A stretch of DNA of 64,000 nucleotides from Clostridium sp. AF15-31 (GTDB lineage Bacteria > Bacillota > Clostridia > Lachnospirales > Lachnospiraceae): positions 1 to 64,000 of the forward strand of contig NZ_QTXL01000007.1 in NCBI RefSeq assembly GCF_003461625.1, given 5' to 3'. Position 1 is the first letter of the stretch; the number at the start of each line of letters is the position of its first letter. Both the position numbers and the translations under genes were made by a program. Below, piece by piece: positions 1-7,688 of the stretch. The notes under the pieces were generated by a model, which was not told where the DNA came from, did not search any database, and saw nothing but the letters and a program-made list of their open reading frames with translations.

Positions 1-225
1 AGTATAAGGGAAGAGGTGAAGATCATGTGCAATCTGAGTGAAGGCGTAGAAGAGATGGGATATGTAAAGGGCGAAGCCGCGGGCATAGCCAAAGGTGAAA
101 TAATAGGCGAAGCACGAGGAAAATCGGAGATTATCCTGAAAATGCATAAGAAAGGCTATTCCTTAGAGCAGATCATGGATGTAACCGATATGAGCAAAGC
201 GGAAATTAAGGCAATTATAGGATAA
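1..225 (+). CDS. Rpn-family nuclease, C-terminal fragment (cut by window edge)
   Basis: The reading frame is open from base 1 and ends in TAA. The encoded tail (MCNLSEGVEEMGYVKGEAAG, then a Gly/Glu/Lys-rich stretch and KMHKKGYSLEQIMDVTDMSK) matches almost exactly the last part of the complete gene at 1954-3018. It is therefore the 3' end of a paralogue whose start lies upstream of the window. This copy has a much shorter Gly-rich linker than the complete copy. An internal ATG at 16 is not a credible start because the homologous frame continues upstream. Rpn proteins are PD-(D/E)XK nucleases linked to RecA-independent recombination; the catalytic part is not in view here. Confidence 0.8.
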   Translation, partial: SIREEVKIMCNLSEGVEEMGYVKGEAAGIAKGEIIGEARGKSEIILKMHKKGYSLEQIMDVTDMSKAEIKAIIG

Positions 226-263
226 AGACATAAGCAGAACAGATAACATGTATATTTTAGTAG

Positions 264-302
264 AAGTCCGGATATGGCAGAAATGCTGTATCCGGACTTT
301 TA
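264..302 (+). terminator. Rho-independent terminator of first Rpn copy
   Basis: The stem AAGTCCGGATA (264-274) pairs with TATCCGGACTT (289-299), followed by a short T run. The same hairpin recurs after the second Rpn copy at 3057-3095. Confidence 0.75.
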
Positions 303-355
303 AATTTGTAAAATGGTGCAAAATATCTAAAAAATGAAAAATGTTTTGTGGACTA

Positions 356-390
356 TTGACAGCCGTTTTTTTTTTTTAATGTTTATGCTT
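356..390 (+). promoter_or_regulatory. bspA promoter with 12-T tract in the spacer
   Basis: A perfect -35 box TTGACA (356-361) is followed by GCCG, twelve T residues (366-377) and weak -10 candidates (TAATGT at 377, TATGCT at 384). The identical arrangement at 3152-3180 has eleven T residues. The -35/-10 distance therefore depends on tract length. The -10 assignment is uncertain. Confidence 0.5.
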
Positions 391-479
391 TTTTACAGGC
401 ATCGGGGAATTATGCATACAAATGAAGAAAAAGCAACGTAACTTATGGAAATTATAGTGTAAGAGAAAAGGAGAGATGA

Positions 480-1721
480 ATGAAAATGATGCAAAAGAAG
501 ATAAGAAGCCTGATCTATGCGGGCTTGGGATTGATTTTATGTGTGTTGCTGTGTGGCGGGGGCGGTATGACAGCACAGGCGGAAGAGTCAAAGACATATG
601 GTGATTTTACATATGAAGAAGCTAAGGATGGAATTACTATTACCAAGTATAAAGGTGATAAGAAAAAGGTTGTAATCCCGGATAAGATTAATGGGACAGA
701 GGTAATAAGTATAGGAGATTCTGCATTTTGGAATTGTAGCAGTTTAACCAGCATAACAATACCGGAGGGAGTAACAAGTATAGGAGATTTTGCATTTGAT
801 CGTTGCTTAAATCTGACCAGTATAACGTTACCAAATAGTTTAACGTGTATAGGAAGCTATGGATTTGCAACTACTGATCTAACGAGTATCACCATACCTG
901 AAAATGTAAGAAGTATAGGATGCGAGGCTTTTTTTTCATGTGATAAATTAAAAAAAGTAGTATTGCCGGAGGGGATAACAAGAATCTCCAGTAAAACATT
1001 TGCTATGTGCAGCAATTTAACCAGCATAACGATACCGGATAGTGTAACAAGTATCGGTAAGGGAGTTTTTTTTAGCTGTCCGAAATTAAAATCGGTTGTT
1101 ATACCAGATAGTGTTATTGAAATTGACGTATTTAAAAAGGGTGAGAATGAGAGTGGATATTGGTGGACAGTTTTTAACCAAAATACTACAGTTATTTGCA
1201 ATAAAAATTCCGCAGCATATAAATATGCAAAGGAGAATAATATACCAGTTAAATTAATGCCAAAGCCTGCTAAGAAAGGTACAATTCTTACAGTTCCTTC
1301 TAAGAAGATTAAAGTAAAGGTAACTTCATCTTCAAAGAAGAATCCAACTGTTGCTGTTATGAAGATCACAAACAAGAAAGCGAAAAAACTTACCATACCA
1401 TCTACTGTAAAGGTGGGTGGTGTTACCTATAAAGTAACAGCGGTTGCGAGCCAGGCATTCAAGGGTAACAAAAATCTGACAAATATCACGATCGGAAGGG
1501 GTATAACGAAGATAGGCAATGAAGCATTCTCCGGTTGTAAGAATCTGAAAAAGATCACTGTCACAGCAGGAAATCTTACAACCATCCGTAAGAGTGCATT
1601 CAAGGGCATAAATAAGAAAGCAACTATTACAGTGAAGGGCGCAAAGAAAGCAAAGACTACATTAATAAAGAAGTTAAAAAAGAGTTCTATCGGATATGTA
1701 AAGACATGGAAGATAAACTAA
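480..1721 (+). CDS. BspA-like leucine-rich-repeat secreted protein, copy 1
   Basis: A 413-residue exported protein. Residues 1-34 form a signal peptide: basic MKMMQKKIRS, a hydrophobic stretch, cleavage after AQA. Residues about 50-215 hold Treponema-type (LRR_5/BspA) repeats of about 23 residues, with pattern SIGxxAFxxCxxLTSITIPexV. From about residue 258 a Lys-rich domain (PAKKGT...) with two more LRRs runs to a C-terminus ending VKTWKIN. There is no LPXTG sortase motif or membrane anchor, so surface attachment is unexplained. BspA-type proteins in other bacteria bind host or bacterial ligands; the ligand here is unknown. AAAGGAG sits 7 nt before the ATG. It lies between Rpn copies and is followed by a strong terminator. 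Confidence 0.85.
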   Translation: MKMMQKKIRSLIYAGLGLILCVLLCGGGGMTAQAEESKTYGDFTYEEAKDGITITKYKGDKKKVVIPDKINGTEVISIGDSAFWNCSSLTSITIPEGVTSIGDFAFDRCLNLTSITLPNSLTCIGSYGFATTDLTSITIPENVRSIGCEAFFSCDKLKKVVLPEGITRISSKTFAMCSNLTSITIPDSVTSIGKGVFFSCPKLKSVVIPDSVIEIDVFKKGENESGYWWTVFNQNTTVICNKNSAAYKYAKENNIPVKLMPKPAKKGTILTVPSKKIKVKVTSSSKKNPTVAVMKITNKKAKKLTIPSTVKVGGVTYKVTAVASQAFKGNKNLTNITIGRGITKIGNEAFSGCKNLKKITVTAGNLTTIRKSAFKGINKKATITVKGAKKAKTTLIKKLKKSSIGYVKTWKIN

Positions 1722-1738
1722 TAAGAAAATGAAATCAT

Positions 1739-1795
1739 ACCCCTGCCTGCTATAGATATACGACATGTATGAATCTATAGCAGACAGGGGTTTTG
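1739..1795 (+). terminator. Rho-independent terminator after bspA copy 1
   Basis: A long stem: ACCCCTGCCTGCTATAGAT (1739-1757) pairs with ATCTATAGCAGACAGGGGT (1773-1791), then TTTTG. Confidence 0.85.
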
Positions 1796-1810
1796 TTATA
1801 TTTTATAAGA

Positions 1811-1836
1811 TATGAGATACTGTATCCGGATTTTTT
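1811..1836 (+). repeat. Relic of the Rpn terminator 3' arm
   Basis: CTGTATCCGGA followed by a T run (about 1819-1836) matches the descending arm of the Rpn terminator (288-302 and 3081-3095) but has no pairing 5' arm nearby. It looks like a leftover from an earlier round of module duplication, just upstream of the complete Rpn gene. Confidence 0.4.
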
Positions 1837-1953
1837 ATGGTTAAACTTGTTTTCCGTTCGGATATCCATTACAATCAAACTTGGAGAGACGGAGGCAATA
1901 TACAAAGCTAAAATATGCATGTTATTCTGTTCTATCGGGAAAGGAGATGGGAC

Positions 1954-3018
1954 ATGGATAACGAAATGGTATATTCCTCCAAGGCTACTGATCAGAAAGC
2001 ACAGTATGATGCCAGTGCCAAGCGGTTGCTTGGACAGAAGATCATATTGGCGCATATACTGATCAGGGTAGTAGAAGAATTCAAAGATATGGATGCAGAT
2101 ACGGTTGCCTCATTGATCGAAGGGGAACCATATATCAGCCAAGTTCCGGTTGAACCGGGATTAACGAATAAAGATATGTTGGATGCCAGAACCGGTGAAC
2201 GGATTGTCGGACTGAATACAGAAAGTTCCGAAATTGATGAGGGAAAGATATATTTTGATATTATCTTCTATGTACGGATGCGGGATGGACTGGCGAAAAT
2301 GATCATCAATCTGGAAGCACAGAAAAATGAACCGACAAAGTATCATATCTTAAATCGGGCAATCTTCTATACGGCAAGGCTGGTGTCATCCCAGAAAGAG
2401 CGGGAATTTATCGGTTCTGACTATAACGAGATCAAACAGGTATATTCGATCTGGATCTGTATGAATATGGAGAAGAACAGTCTGAGTCATATCCATATGG
2501 TGAAGGATGATCTGGTGGAGGAACAGGACTGGAAAGGAAATCTGGATATTCCTAACATCGTGATGATCGGTCTGGCAAAGGAGATACCGCCAAAGGAAGA
2601 AAGATATGAACTGCATCGCTTACTTGGAACACTATTGTCGCAGACAATGACGGCAGAACAAAAATTGAAGCTGATGAAACAGGAATATGACATACCAGTA
2701 GACAGACACAGTATAAGGGAAGAGGTGAATATCATGTGTAATCTGAGTGAAGGCGTAGAAGAGATGGGATATGTAAAGGGCGAAGCTGCTGGAATGATCG
2801 CTGGCAAAGCTGCTGGCAGGGCAGAAGGCGAAAAAATAGGCGAGGCACGAGGCAAGGCCATTGGAAGGTCTGAAGGAAGATTAGAAGGAAGATTAGAAGG
2901 AAAATCTGAAGAAAGAGCTGAGATTATCCTGAAAATGCATAAGAAAGGCTATTCCTTAGAGCAGATCATGGATGTAACCGATATGAGCAAAGCGCAAATT
3001 AAGGCAATTATAGGATAA
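1954..3018 (+). CDS. Rpn family PD-(D/E)XK nuclease (recombination-promoting nuclease/putative transposase)
   Basis: A 354-residue protein. The start is ATG 1954, because AAAGGAG lies 7-8 nt upstream; the longer frame from 1915 reads through that ribosome site. Residues about 75-165 hold the Rpn nuclease core, with YFDIIFY and, after a loop, IINLEAQ, matching the family D...(I/L)ExQ active site. The C-terminus carries a Gly/Glu/Arg-rich repetitive linker (about residues 270-320) and a conserved tail KGYSLEQIMDVTDMS. DNA in the linker has 12-bp tandem units at about 2872-2904. Rpn proteins promote recA-independent recombination in E. coli; whether this one drives the local duplication is inference. 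It is upstream of, and in tandem with, bspA copies. Confidence 0.82.
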   Translation: MDNEMVYSSKATDQKAQYDASAKRLLGQKIILAHILIRVVEEFKDMDADTVASLIEGEPYISQVPVEPGLTNKDMLDARTGERIVGLNTESSEIDEGKIYFDIIFYVRMRDGLAKMIINLEAQKNEPTKYHILNRAIFYTARLVSSQKEREFIGSDYNEIKQVYSIWICMNMEKNSLSHIHMVKDDLVEEQDWKGNLDIPNIVMIGLAKEIPPKEERYELHRLLGTLLSQTMTAEQKLKLMKQEYDIPVDRHSIREEVNIMCNLSEGVEEMGYVKGEAAGMIAGKAAGRAEGEKIGEARGKAIGRSEGRLEGRLEGKSEERAEIILKMHKKGYSLEQIMDVTDMSKAQIKAIIG

Positions 3019-3056
3019 AGACATAAGCAGAACAGATAACATGTATATTTTAGTAG

Positions 3057-3095
3057 AAGTCCGGATATAGCAGAAATGCTGTATCCGGACTTTTA
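3057..3095 (+). terminator. Rho-independent terminator of complete Rpn gene
   Basis: Second copy of the AAGTCCGGATA / TATCCGGACTTTT hairpin, separating the nuclease gene from the downstream bspA promoter. Confidence 0.75.
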
Positions 3096-3151
3096 AATTT
3101 GCAAAATGGTGCAAAATATCTAAAAAATGAATAATGTTTTGTGGACTATTG

Positions 3152-3180
3152 ACAGCCGTTTTTTTTTTTAATGTTTATGC
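3152..3180 (+). promoter_or_regulatory. bspA copy 2 promoter with 11-T tract
   Basis: TTGACA, GCCG, eleven T residues (3159-3169), then AATGTTTATGCT. It is the duplicate of the 356-390 promoter but one T shorter. Confidence 0.5.
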
Positions 3181-3271
3181 TTTTTTACAGGCATCGGGGA
3201 ATTATGCATACAAATGAAGAAAAAGCAACGTAACTTATGGAAATTATAGTGTAAGAGAAAAGGAGAGATGA

Positions 3272-4486
3272 ATGAAAATGATGCAAAAAAAGATAAGAAG
3301 TCTGATCTATGCAGGTTTGGGATTGATTTTATGTGTATTGCTGTGTGGCGGGATCGGTATGACTGCACAGGCGGCAAAGGAAAAAACATACAATGGTTTT
3401 ACCTATGAAGATAATGGATGGGGAATTACTATTACCGGTTATAAAGGGAGTAAGACGGAGCTAGTGATTCCGGAAAAGATTGCCGGAACAAAAGTAGTAC
3501 AAATAGGATGCAGAGCATTTGAAAATTATGTTGATTTAGTCAGTATAACAATACCGGAGGGTGTAACAACGATAGATATGTATGCGTTTAGTTATTGTAA
3601 AAAACTGAGCAGCATAACATTGCCGGAGAACTTGACAAGTATAGAAACATGTGCATTTGAGGGATGCAAAAGCTTAACCGGTATAACATTACCGGAGAGC
3701 CTGACTAATATAGGTATCTGGGCCTTTGCTTCTTGTGATAGTTTAACAAATATTACCATACCAAAGGATATACAGAGAATAGGTAATAATGCATTTTCGT
3801 CTAGTGGTTTAAAGAGTGTTATATTAGAAGAAGGTATAACAAAAATAGATGATCAGGCATTTGAGGGATGCAAAAATTTAGCCAGTATAACAATACCGGA
3901 TAGTGTAACAAGTATAGGCTACAATAATTTCACTGATTCTGTTGGGAACATAAGTCTGGGAAGTATAATTTGCAACAAAGGTTCTTTTGCATACAAATAT
4001 GCAAAAGAGCGTAATATACCAATCAAATTAATACCTGGACCGGCGAAGAAAGGCACAACATTAACTGTTTCATCTAAGAAGCTTAAAGTAAAAGTAACCT
4101 CATCTTCCAGGAAGAATCCGACCGTTACAGTTAAGAAGTTTACTGATAATAAAGCCAAGAATCTTACAATTCCATCTACTGTAAAGGTGAATAGTGTTAC
4201 TTATAAGGTAACTGCGATTTCAGATAAAGCATTTAAGGGTAATAAGAAGCTGACAACAGTTACGATCGGAAGTAACGTGACGAAGATCGGTAAAGAAGCA
4301 TTCTCCGGCTGCAAGAACCTGAAGAAGATCACAGTTACAGCAGGAAAGCTTAAGACTATCGGCAAGAATGCATTTAAGGGAATTAATAAGAAAGCAACCA
4401 TTACTGTGAAAGGCACAAAGACAGCTTTAAAGAAACAGTTGAAAAAGAAATCCATCGGCTATGTAAAGACATGGAAAATTAAATAA
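3272..4486 (+). CDS. BspA-like leucine-rich-repeat secreted protein, copy 2
   Basis: A 404-residue paralogue with the same signal peptide as copy 1 (cleavage near AQA at residues 32-34) and the same upstream 250 bp, but a distinct N-terminal mature segment (AAKEKTYNGFTYEDNGWG) and a different set of about eight BspA-type LRRs. The Lys-rich C-terminal domain starting near PAKKGT and ending in VKTWKIK is nearly the same in all three copies. No sortase or transmembrane anchor is visible. AAAGGAG precedes the ATG by 7 nt. Copy 3 follows after only 38 bp with no terminator, so the two are probably co-transcribed from the poly-T promoter. Confidence 0.85.
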   Translation: MKMMQKKIRSLIYAGLGLILCVLLCGGIGMTAQAAKEKTYNGFTYEDNGWGITITGYKGSKTELVIPEKIAGTKVVQIGCRAFENYVDLVSITIPEGVTTIDMYAFSYCKKLSSITLPENLTSIETCAFEGCKSLTGITLPESLTNIGIWAFASCDSLTNITIPKDIQRIGNNAFSSSGLKSVILEEGITKIDDQAFEGCKNLASITIPDSVTSIGYNNFTDSVGNISLGSIICNKGSFAYKYAKERNIPIKLIPGPAKKGTTLTVSSKKLKVKVTSSSRKNPTVTVKKFTDNKAKNLTIPSTVKVNSVTYKVTAISDKAFKGNKKLTTVTIGSNVTKIGKEAFSGCKNLKKITVTAGKLKTIGKNAFKGINKKATITVKGTKTALKKQLKKKSIGYVKTWKIK

Positions 4487-4524
4487 AAAATCCTAAAAAG
4501 GACAAGCAGGAGGATGAAGGAGAA

Positions 4525-5871
4525 ATGATACAAAAGAAGATAAGAAGCCTGATTTATACAGGCTTGGGCTTAGTTCTGTGCGTATTGCTGTGCAGTGGAA
4601 TCGGTAAGACTGCACAGGCGGAAGAGTCAAAGACATATGGTGATTTTACATATGAAGAAGCTAAGGATGGAATTACAATTACCGGATATACAGGAGAAGC
4701 TAAAAAGGTTGTAATCCCGGATAAGATTAATGGGACAGAGGTAATAAGTATAGGAAACAAGGCATTTTGGGAATGTACCAGTTTAACTGGTGTAACGATA
4801 CCGGAGGGAGTAACGAGTATAGGTGACAGGGCATTTGAGGATTGTACCAGTTTAACCAGTGTAACGATACCGGAGGGAGTAACAAGTATAGGAAATGATG
4901 CATTTTCGTTATGCAGAAATCTAACCAGTATATCGTTACCCAAGAGTCTAACCAGTATCGGCAGTTACGGATTTTCTGGTACTGATCTGACGAGTATTAC
5001 GATACCTGAAAATGTAAGAAGTATAGGATGCGAGGCTTTTTTTTTATGTGATAAATTAAAAAAAGTAGTATTGCCGGAGGGAATAACAAGAATTTCCAGT
5101 AGAACATTTGCTATGTGCAGCAATTTAACCGATATAACGATACCTGATAGCGTAACAAGTATCGATGAGGGAGCATTTTGTGGCTGCGATAAGTTAGATT
5201 CTATTGTTATACCGGACAGTGTAATTGAAATTGATGTAAGAAAAAAAGGCGAGCCTTTGAACGTAAATCGGTGGTCTGCTTTTAGCAGAGGTGTTACGAT
5301 TATCTGTAGTAAAAATTCTGCAGCATATAAATACGCAAAGGAAAATAATTTACCAATCAAATTATTGTCCGGGAAAGAGAATCCATCAGATGATTCAAAA
5401 CAGAATAATATAACTCCAGCGAAGAAAGGTACAACCCTTACCGTATCTTCCAAGAAGCTTAAAGTAAAGGTAAATTCATCTTCTAAGAAGAATCCAACTG
5501 TTACAGTGACAAAGATCACGGACAAGAAAGCCAAGAAGCTTACCATCCCGGCTACAGTAAAAGTAAAAGGTGTTACTTATAAGGTAACTGCGATATCAGA
5601 TAAAGCATTTAAGGGTAACAAGAAGCTGACAACAGTTACGATCGGAAGCAATGTAACAAAGATCGGTAAAGAAGTATTCTCCGGCTGTAAGAACTTGAAG
5701 AAGATCACAGTTACAGCAGGAAAGCTTAAGACCATCAGTAAGAATGCGTTCAAGGGCATTAATAAGAAAGCAACCATTACTGTGAAAGGCACAAAGAAAG
5801 CAAAGACAGCTTTAAAGAAACAGCTGAAAAAGAAATCCGTCGGATACGTAAAGACGTGGAAGATTAAATAA
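4525..5871 (+). CDS. BspA-like leucine-rich-repeat secreted protein, copy 3
   Basis: A 448-residue paralogue. The signal peptide MIQKKIRSLIYTGLGLVLCV and following residues end at AQA. The mature start (EESKTYGDFTYEEAKDGITI) is the copy 1 type rather than that of its neighbour copy 2. About seven LRRs follow, then a short linker GKENPSDDSKQNN absent from the other two, then the shared Lys-rich C-terminal domain. Its start is ATG 4525, preceded by GGAGG and AAGGAG motifs. It has no poly-T promoter of its own and lies 38 bp after copy 2. Mixed similarity to both neighbours indicates recombination among the paralogues. Confidence 0.85.
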   Translation: MIQKKIRSLIYTGLGLVLCVLLCSGIGKTAQAEESKTYGDFTYEEAKDGITITGYTGEAKKVVIPDKINGTEVISIGNKAFWECTSLTGVTIPEGVTSIGDRAFEDCTSLTSVTIPEGVTSIGNDAFSLCRNLTSISLPKSLTSIGSYGFSGTDLTSITIPENVRSIGCEAFFLCDKLKKVVLPEGITRISSRTFAMCSNLTDITIPDSVTSIDEGAFCGCDKLDSIVIPDSVIEIDVRKKGEPLNVNRWSAFSRGVTIICSKNSAAYKYAKENNLPIKLLSGKENPSDDSKQNNITPAKKGTTLTVSSKKLKVKVNSSSKKNPTVTVTKITDKKAKKLTIPATVKVKGVTYKVTAISDKAFKGNKKLTTVTIGSNVTKIGKEVFSGCKNLKKITVTAGKLKTISKNAFKGINKKATITVKGTKKAKTALKKQLKKKSVGYVKTWKIK

Positions 5872-5893
5872 TAGAAAATAGTTAATGCAGGCA

Positions 5894-5934
5894 GGACCGG
5901 TATTATATGACGTGGTATAATACCGGTTCTTTTT
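5894..5934 (+). terminator. Rho-independent terminator after bspA copy 3
   Basis: ACCGGTATTATA (5896-5907) pairs with TATAATACCGGT (5916-5927), then TCTTTTT. Confidence 0.85.
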
Positions 5935-5946
5935 GCCAGAAAATCA

Positions 5947-5976
5947 TTGACAAAGAACCTTTTCAGGTCCTATAAT
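5947..5976 (+). promoter_or_regulatory. tcdA promoter
   Basis: Perfect consensus boxes TTGACA (5947-5952) and TATAAT (5971-5976) with an 18-bp spacer. A diverged copy lies at 12199-12228 in front of ttcA. Confidence 0.8.
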
Positions 5977-6016
5977 TTTGCCTAGCATTTTAGTAGGTTA
6001 TTTAGGAGAGATAGAC

Positions 6017-6823
6017 ATGTTAACACAGTTTTCCCGGACAGAATTATTGCTTGGTAAAGAAGCAATGGACAAATTGGCAAATTCAAAAGTAGCGGTATTC
6101 GGCGTTGGAGGCGTTGGCGGATATGTATGTGAAGCTCTGGCACGAAGCGGTGTCGGTTCCTTTGATCTGATCGACGATGATAAGGTATGCCTGACAAACC
6201 TGAACCGCCAGATTATTGCAACCAGAAAGTCTGTGGGGAAATATAAAACAGATGTTATGAAAGAACGGATTCTGGACATAAATCCGGATGCTAAGGTCGA
6301 GATGCACAAATGCTTTTTCCTGCCGGAAAATGCAGATGAATTTCCATTTGACTCCTATGATTATGTTGTAGATGCAGTAGATACGGTTACGGCTAAGATT
6401 GAGCTGGTGCTCCAGTCACAGAAAAAAGGAGTGCCGATCATCAGCAGTATGGGTGCAGGAAACAAGCTGGATGGCAGTATGTTTCAGGTAGCAGATATTT
6501 ATAAGACAAAGGTATGTCCGCTTGCAAAGGTTATGCGTCGGGAACTTAAGAAGCGTGGTGTGAAAAAGTTAAAGGTTGTATATTCGGAAGAACAGCCGGT
6601 AAGACCACTTGAGGATATGTCGATCAGCTGCAGAACACAGTGTATCTGCCCTCCGGGAGCACAGCACAAATGTACAGAGCGGAGAGATATTCCGGGCAGT
6701 GTGGCGTTTGTACCATCTGTAGCAGGACTGATCATTGCAGGTGAAGTGGTAAAAGATTTGTGCAAAGAAGAAAGGCAGCGTGCATATGAGCATTACAATA
6801 GCGGAATTAAAGAATCGAGATAA
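6017..6823 (+). CDS. tcdA: tRNA threonylcarbamoyladenosine dehydratase (ThiF/HesA/E1-like)
   Basis: A 268-residue E1-like ATP-dependent enzyme that cyclises t6A at tRNA position 37 to ct6A. The N-terminus LTQFSRTELLLGKEAMDKL and Rossmann loop VFGVGGVGGYVCEALARSG are typical of TcdA/YgdL; ISSMGAGNKLDG and a Cys-rich loop (CRTQCICPPGAQHKC) follow. The start is ATG 6017 because TAGGAGAG lies 7 nt upstream; an upstream TTG lacks such a site. Its 3' end overlaps the start of a truncated rhodanese-ttcA copy by about 38 nt in another frame, suggesting an ancestral tcdA-ttcA operon. It is expressed from a consensus promoter. Confidence 0.88.
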   Translation: MLTQFSRTELLLGKEAMDKLANSKVAVFGVGGVGGYVCEALARSGVGSFDLIDDDKVCLTNLNRQIIATRKSVGKYKTDVMKERILDINPDAKVEMHKCFFLPENADEFPFDSYDYVVDAVDTVTAKIELVLQSQKKGVPIISSMGAGNKLDGSMFQVADIYKTKVCPLAKVMRRELKKRGVKKLKVVYSEEQPVRPLEDMSISCRTQCICPPGAQHKCTERRDIPGSVAFVPSVAGLIIAGEVVKDLCKEERQRAYEHYNSGIKESR

Positions 6824-6955
6824 AGACAGTTACCAGTTGATCGACATCCGGGATGCCATTGAGATCTCTCATGGGGCAGTGCCGGATACGGTTGTGGTTC
6901 CTGCGGAAGAAATAGAGACAAGCAGCGAGGTGGATAAGGACAAGCTGCTTGTTTT
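6768..6955 (+). repeat. Left direct repeat flanking the inserted module
   Basis: About 188 bp (the tcdA 3' end plus the ttcA 5' end) are repeated at 12286-12473 with roughly 93-95% identity by eye. The partner copy belongs to the intact ttcA gene. Confidence 0.8.
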
Positions 6956-6965
6956 TGTTTTATAG
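6786..6965 (+). pseudogene. Truncated rhodanese-TtcA 5' end
   Basis: The frame from ATG 6786 encodes 59 residues, of which the first 56 match the first 56 of the intact protein at 12302 with five differences (D/N, T/A, V/M, P/S, E/D). It then diverges after KDKLLV into FVL and a stop. The catalytic Cys loop of the rhodanese and the whole PP-loop domain are missing, so it is non-functional. It marks the left edge of the inserted module. Confidence 0.8.
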
Positions 6966-7052
6966 TGATATGAATGAAACACAGATTACTATTTAAATAA
7001 AAAGTAAAAAAATATATTTCAAAACAAAAATCGACATTTTAGAACAAAGTGC

Positions 7053-7081
7053 TTGTAATTTAATTCGAGTATTAATATGTT
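7053..7081 (+). promoter_or_regulatory. Candidate promoter of the peptide/ABC module
   Basis: TTGTAA (7053-7058), 17 bp, TATGTT (7076-7081), 51 bp before the ATG of the secreted peptide, in an AT-rich stretch. Four of six matches in each box. Confidence 0.4.
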
Positions 7082-7132
7082 GTAATTATCGTGCGAAATT
7101 ATATGAGGGTTGTACAACTAAAAAGGAGATTT

Positions 7133-7525
7133 ATGAAACAATTTAAGAGATTTATACTTTTAGTATTATGTATTGGCTGTTTTAGCAGTACATTATTAGT
7201 ATCTGCTGGTTCAAATAGCAGGACGATTTATAATTCACAAAAAACAGTAAAAGCATATTCAAAAGCAAGCTATTCAAAAGCAACTATAAAGGATCATTTA
7301 AAGATTTCGGCTGAGATTAATGGAGGATGTGATGCTTCTAAAATAGGAGCGAGTAATCCGGCATATTATAAATATAAGCCGGGTGGTGGCAGTTACTCAG
7401 GTAAATATAAATTTTGGTATGCAAATTCTGCAAATGGTAAATATAAAATCAAGAAAAAGTATGCAAGTGCAACAATTTTTATCAACTTAGATGATGTTGA
7501 AAAGACATATGCTGTTTTTGAATAA
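7133..7525 (+). CDS. Small secreted protein of unknown function
   Basis: A 130-residue protein. The start is ATG 7133, with AAAAGGAG 6 nt upstream; the GTG at 7091 has no ribosome site. Residues 1-25 form a signal peptide (MKQFKRFILLVLCIGCFSST, cleavage near SA). The mature part of about 105 residues is Lys/Tyr/Ser-rich (KAYSKASYSKATIKD, YYKYKPGGGSYSGKYKFWYA) with a single mature Cys and no recognised domain. It heads a module of two FtsX-like permeases, an ABC ATPase and a lipoprotein, so it could be the exported peptide or bacteriocin that the transporter secretes or protects against. I do not recognise the family; it lacks the lactococcin 972 Trp/His pattern. Confidence 0.6.
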   Translation: MKQFKRFILLVLCIGCFSSTLLVSAGSNSRTIYNSQKTVKAYSKASYSKATIKDHLKISAEINGGCDASKIGASNPAYYKYKPGGGSYSGKYKFWYANSANGKYKIKKKYASATIFINLDDVEKTYAVFE

Positions 7526-7587
7526 CATGTATGAGACGTGATAAAATAGGTAGCTGCAGATATTTATTTTATATACGCAAAAATAAG

Positions 7588-7618
7588 CCAAAGTCCGTGC
7601 TTGCACGAGACTTTGGTG
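7588..7618 (+). other. Stable hairpin between peptide gene and permease genes
   Basis: CCAAAGTC and CGTGC pair with GCACG and GACTTTGG around a TT loop, with one bulged A. No T run follows. It may act as a processing or partial-attenuation site that lowers expression of the transporter genes relative to the peptide gene. Confidence 0.45.
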
Positions 7619-7688
7619 ACTGCGGAGTTAACGATTAGAAATGTACGTTATGAGATCCTTATAGTTACAGATTACAGGAGAAGATGAT

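Noticed and set aside
857..1396. Long minus-strand open frame (179 codons)
   Set aside because: Antisense shadow of the LRR gene; no ribosome site and composition mirrors the opposite strand. Similar shadows at 4965-5546, 12323-13108 and 35763-36266 were dismissed for the same reason.
1915..1953. N-terminal extension of the Rpn protein
   Set aside because: The segment contains the AAAGGAG ribosome site for ATG 1954.
600..5800. Regularly spaced near-repeats of about 69 bp
   Set aside because: They encode the 23-residue leucine-rich repeats in frame; spacing and identity are not those of a CRISPR array.
7133..7525. Lactococcin 972-type bacteriocin
   Set aside because: Genomic context is suggestive but the Trp/Gly/His pattern of that family is missing.
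7588..7660. Further member of the tandem-GA element family
   Set aside because: Contains CTTTGGTGACTGC and TTAACGATTAG, which recall element B, but the two sides do not pair with GA opposite GA.
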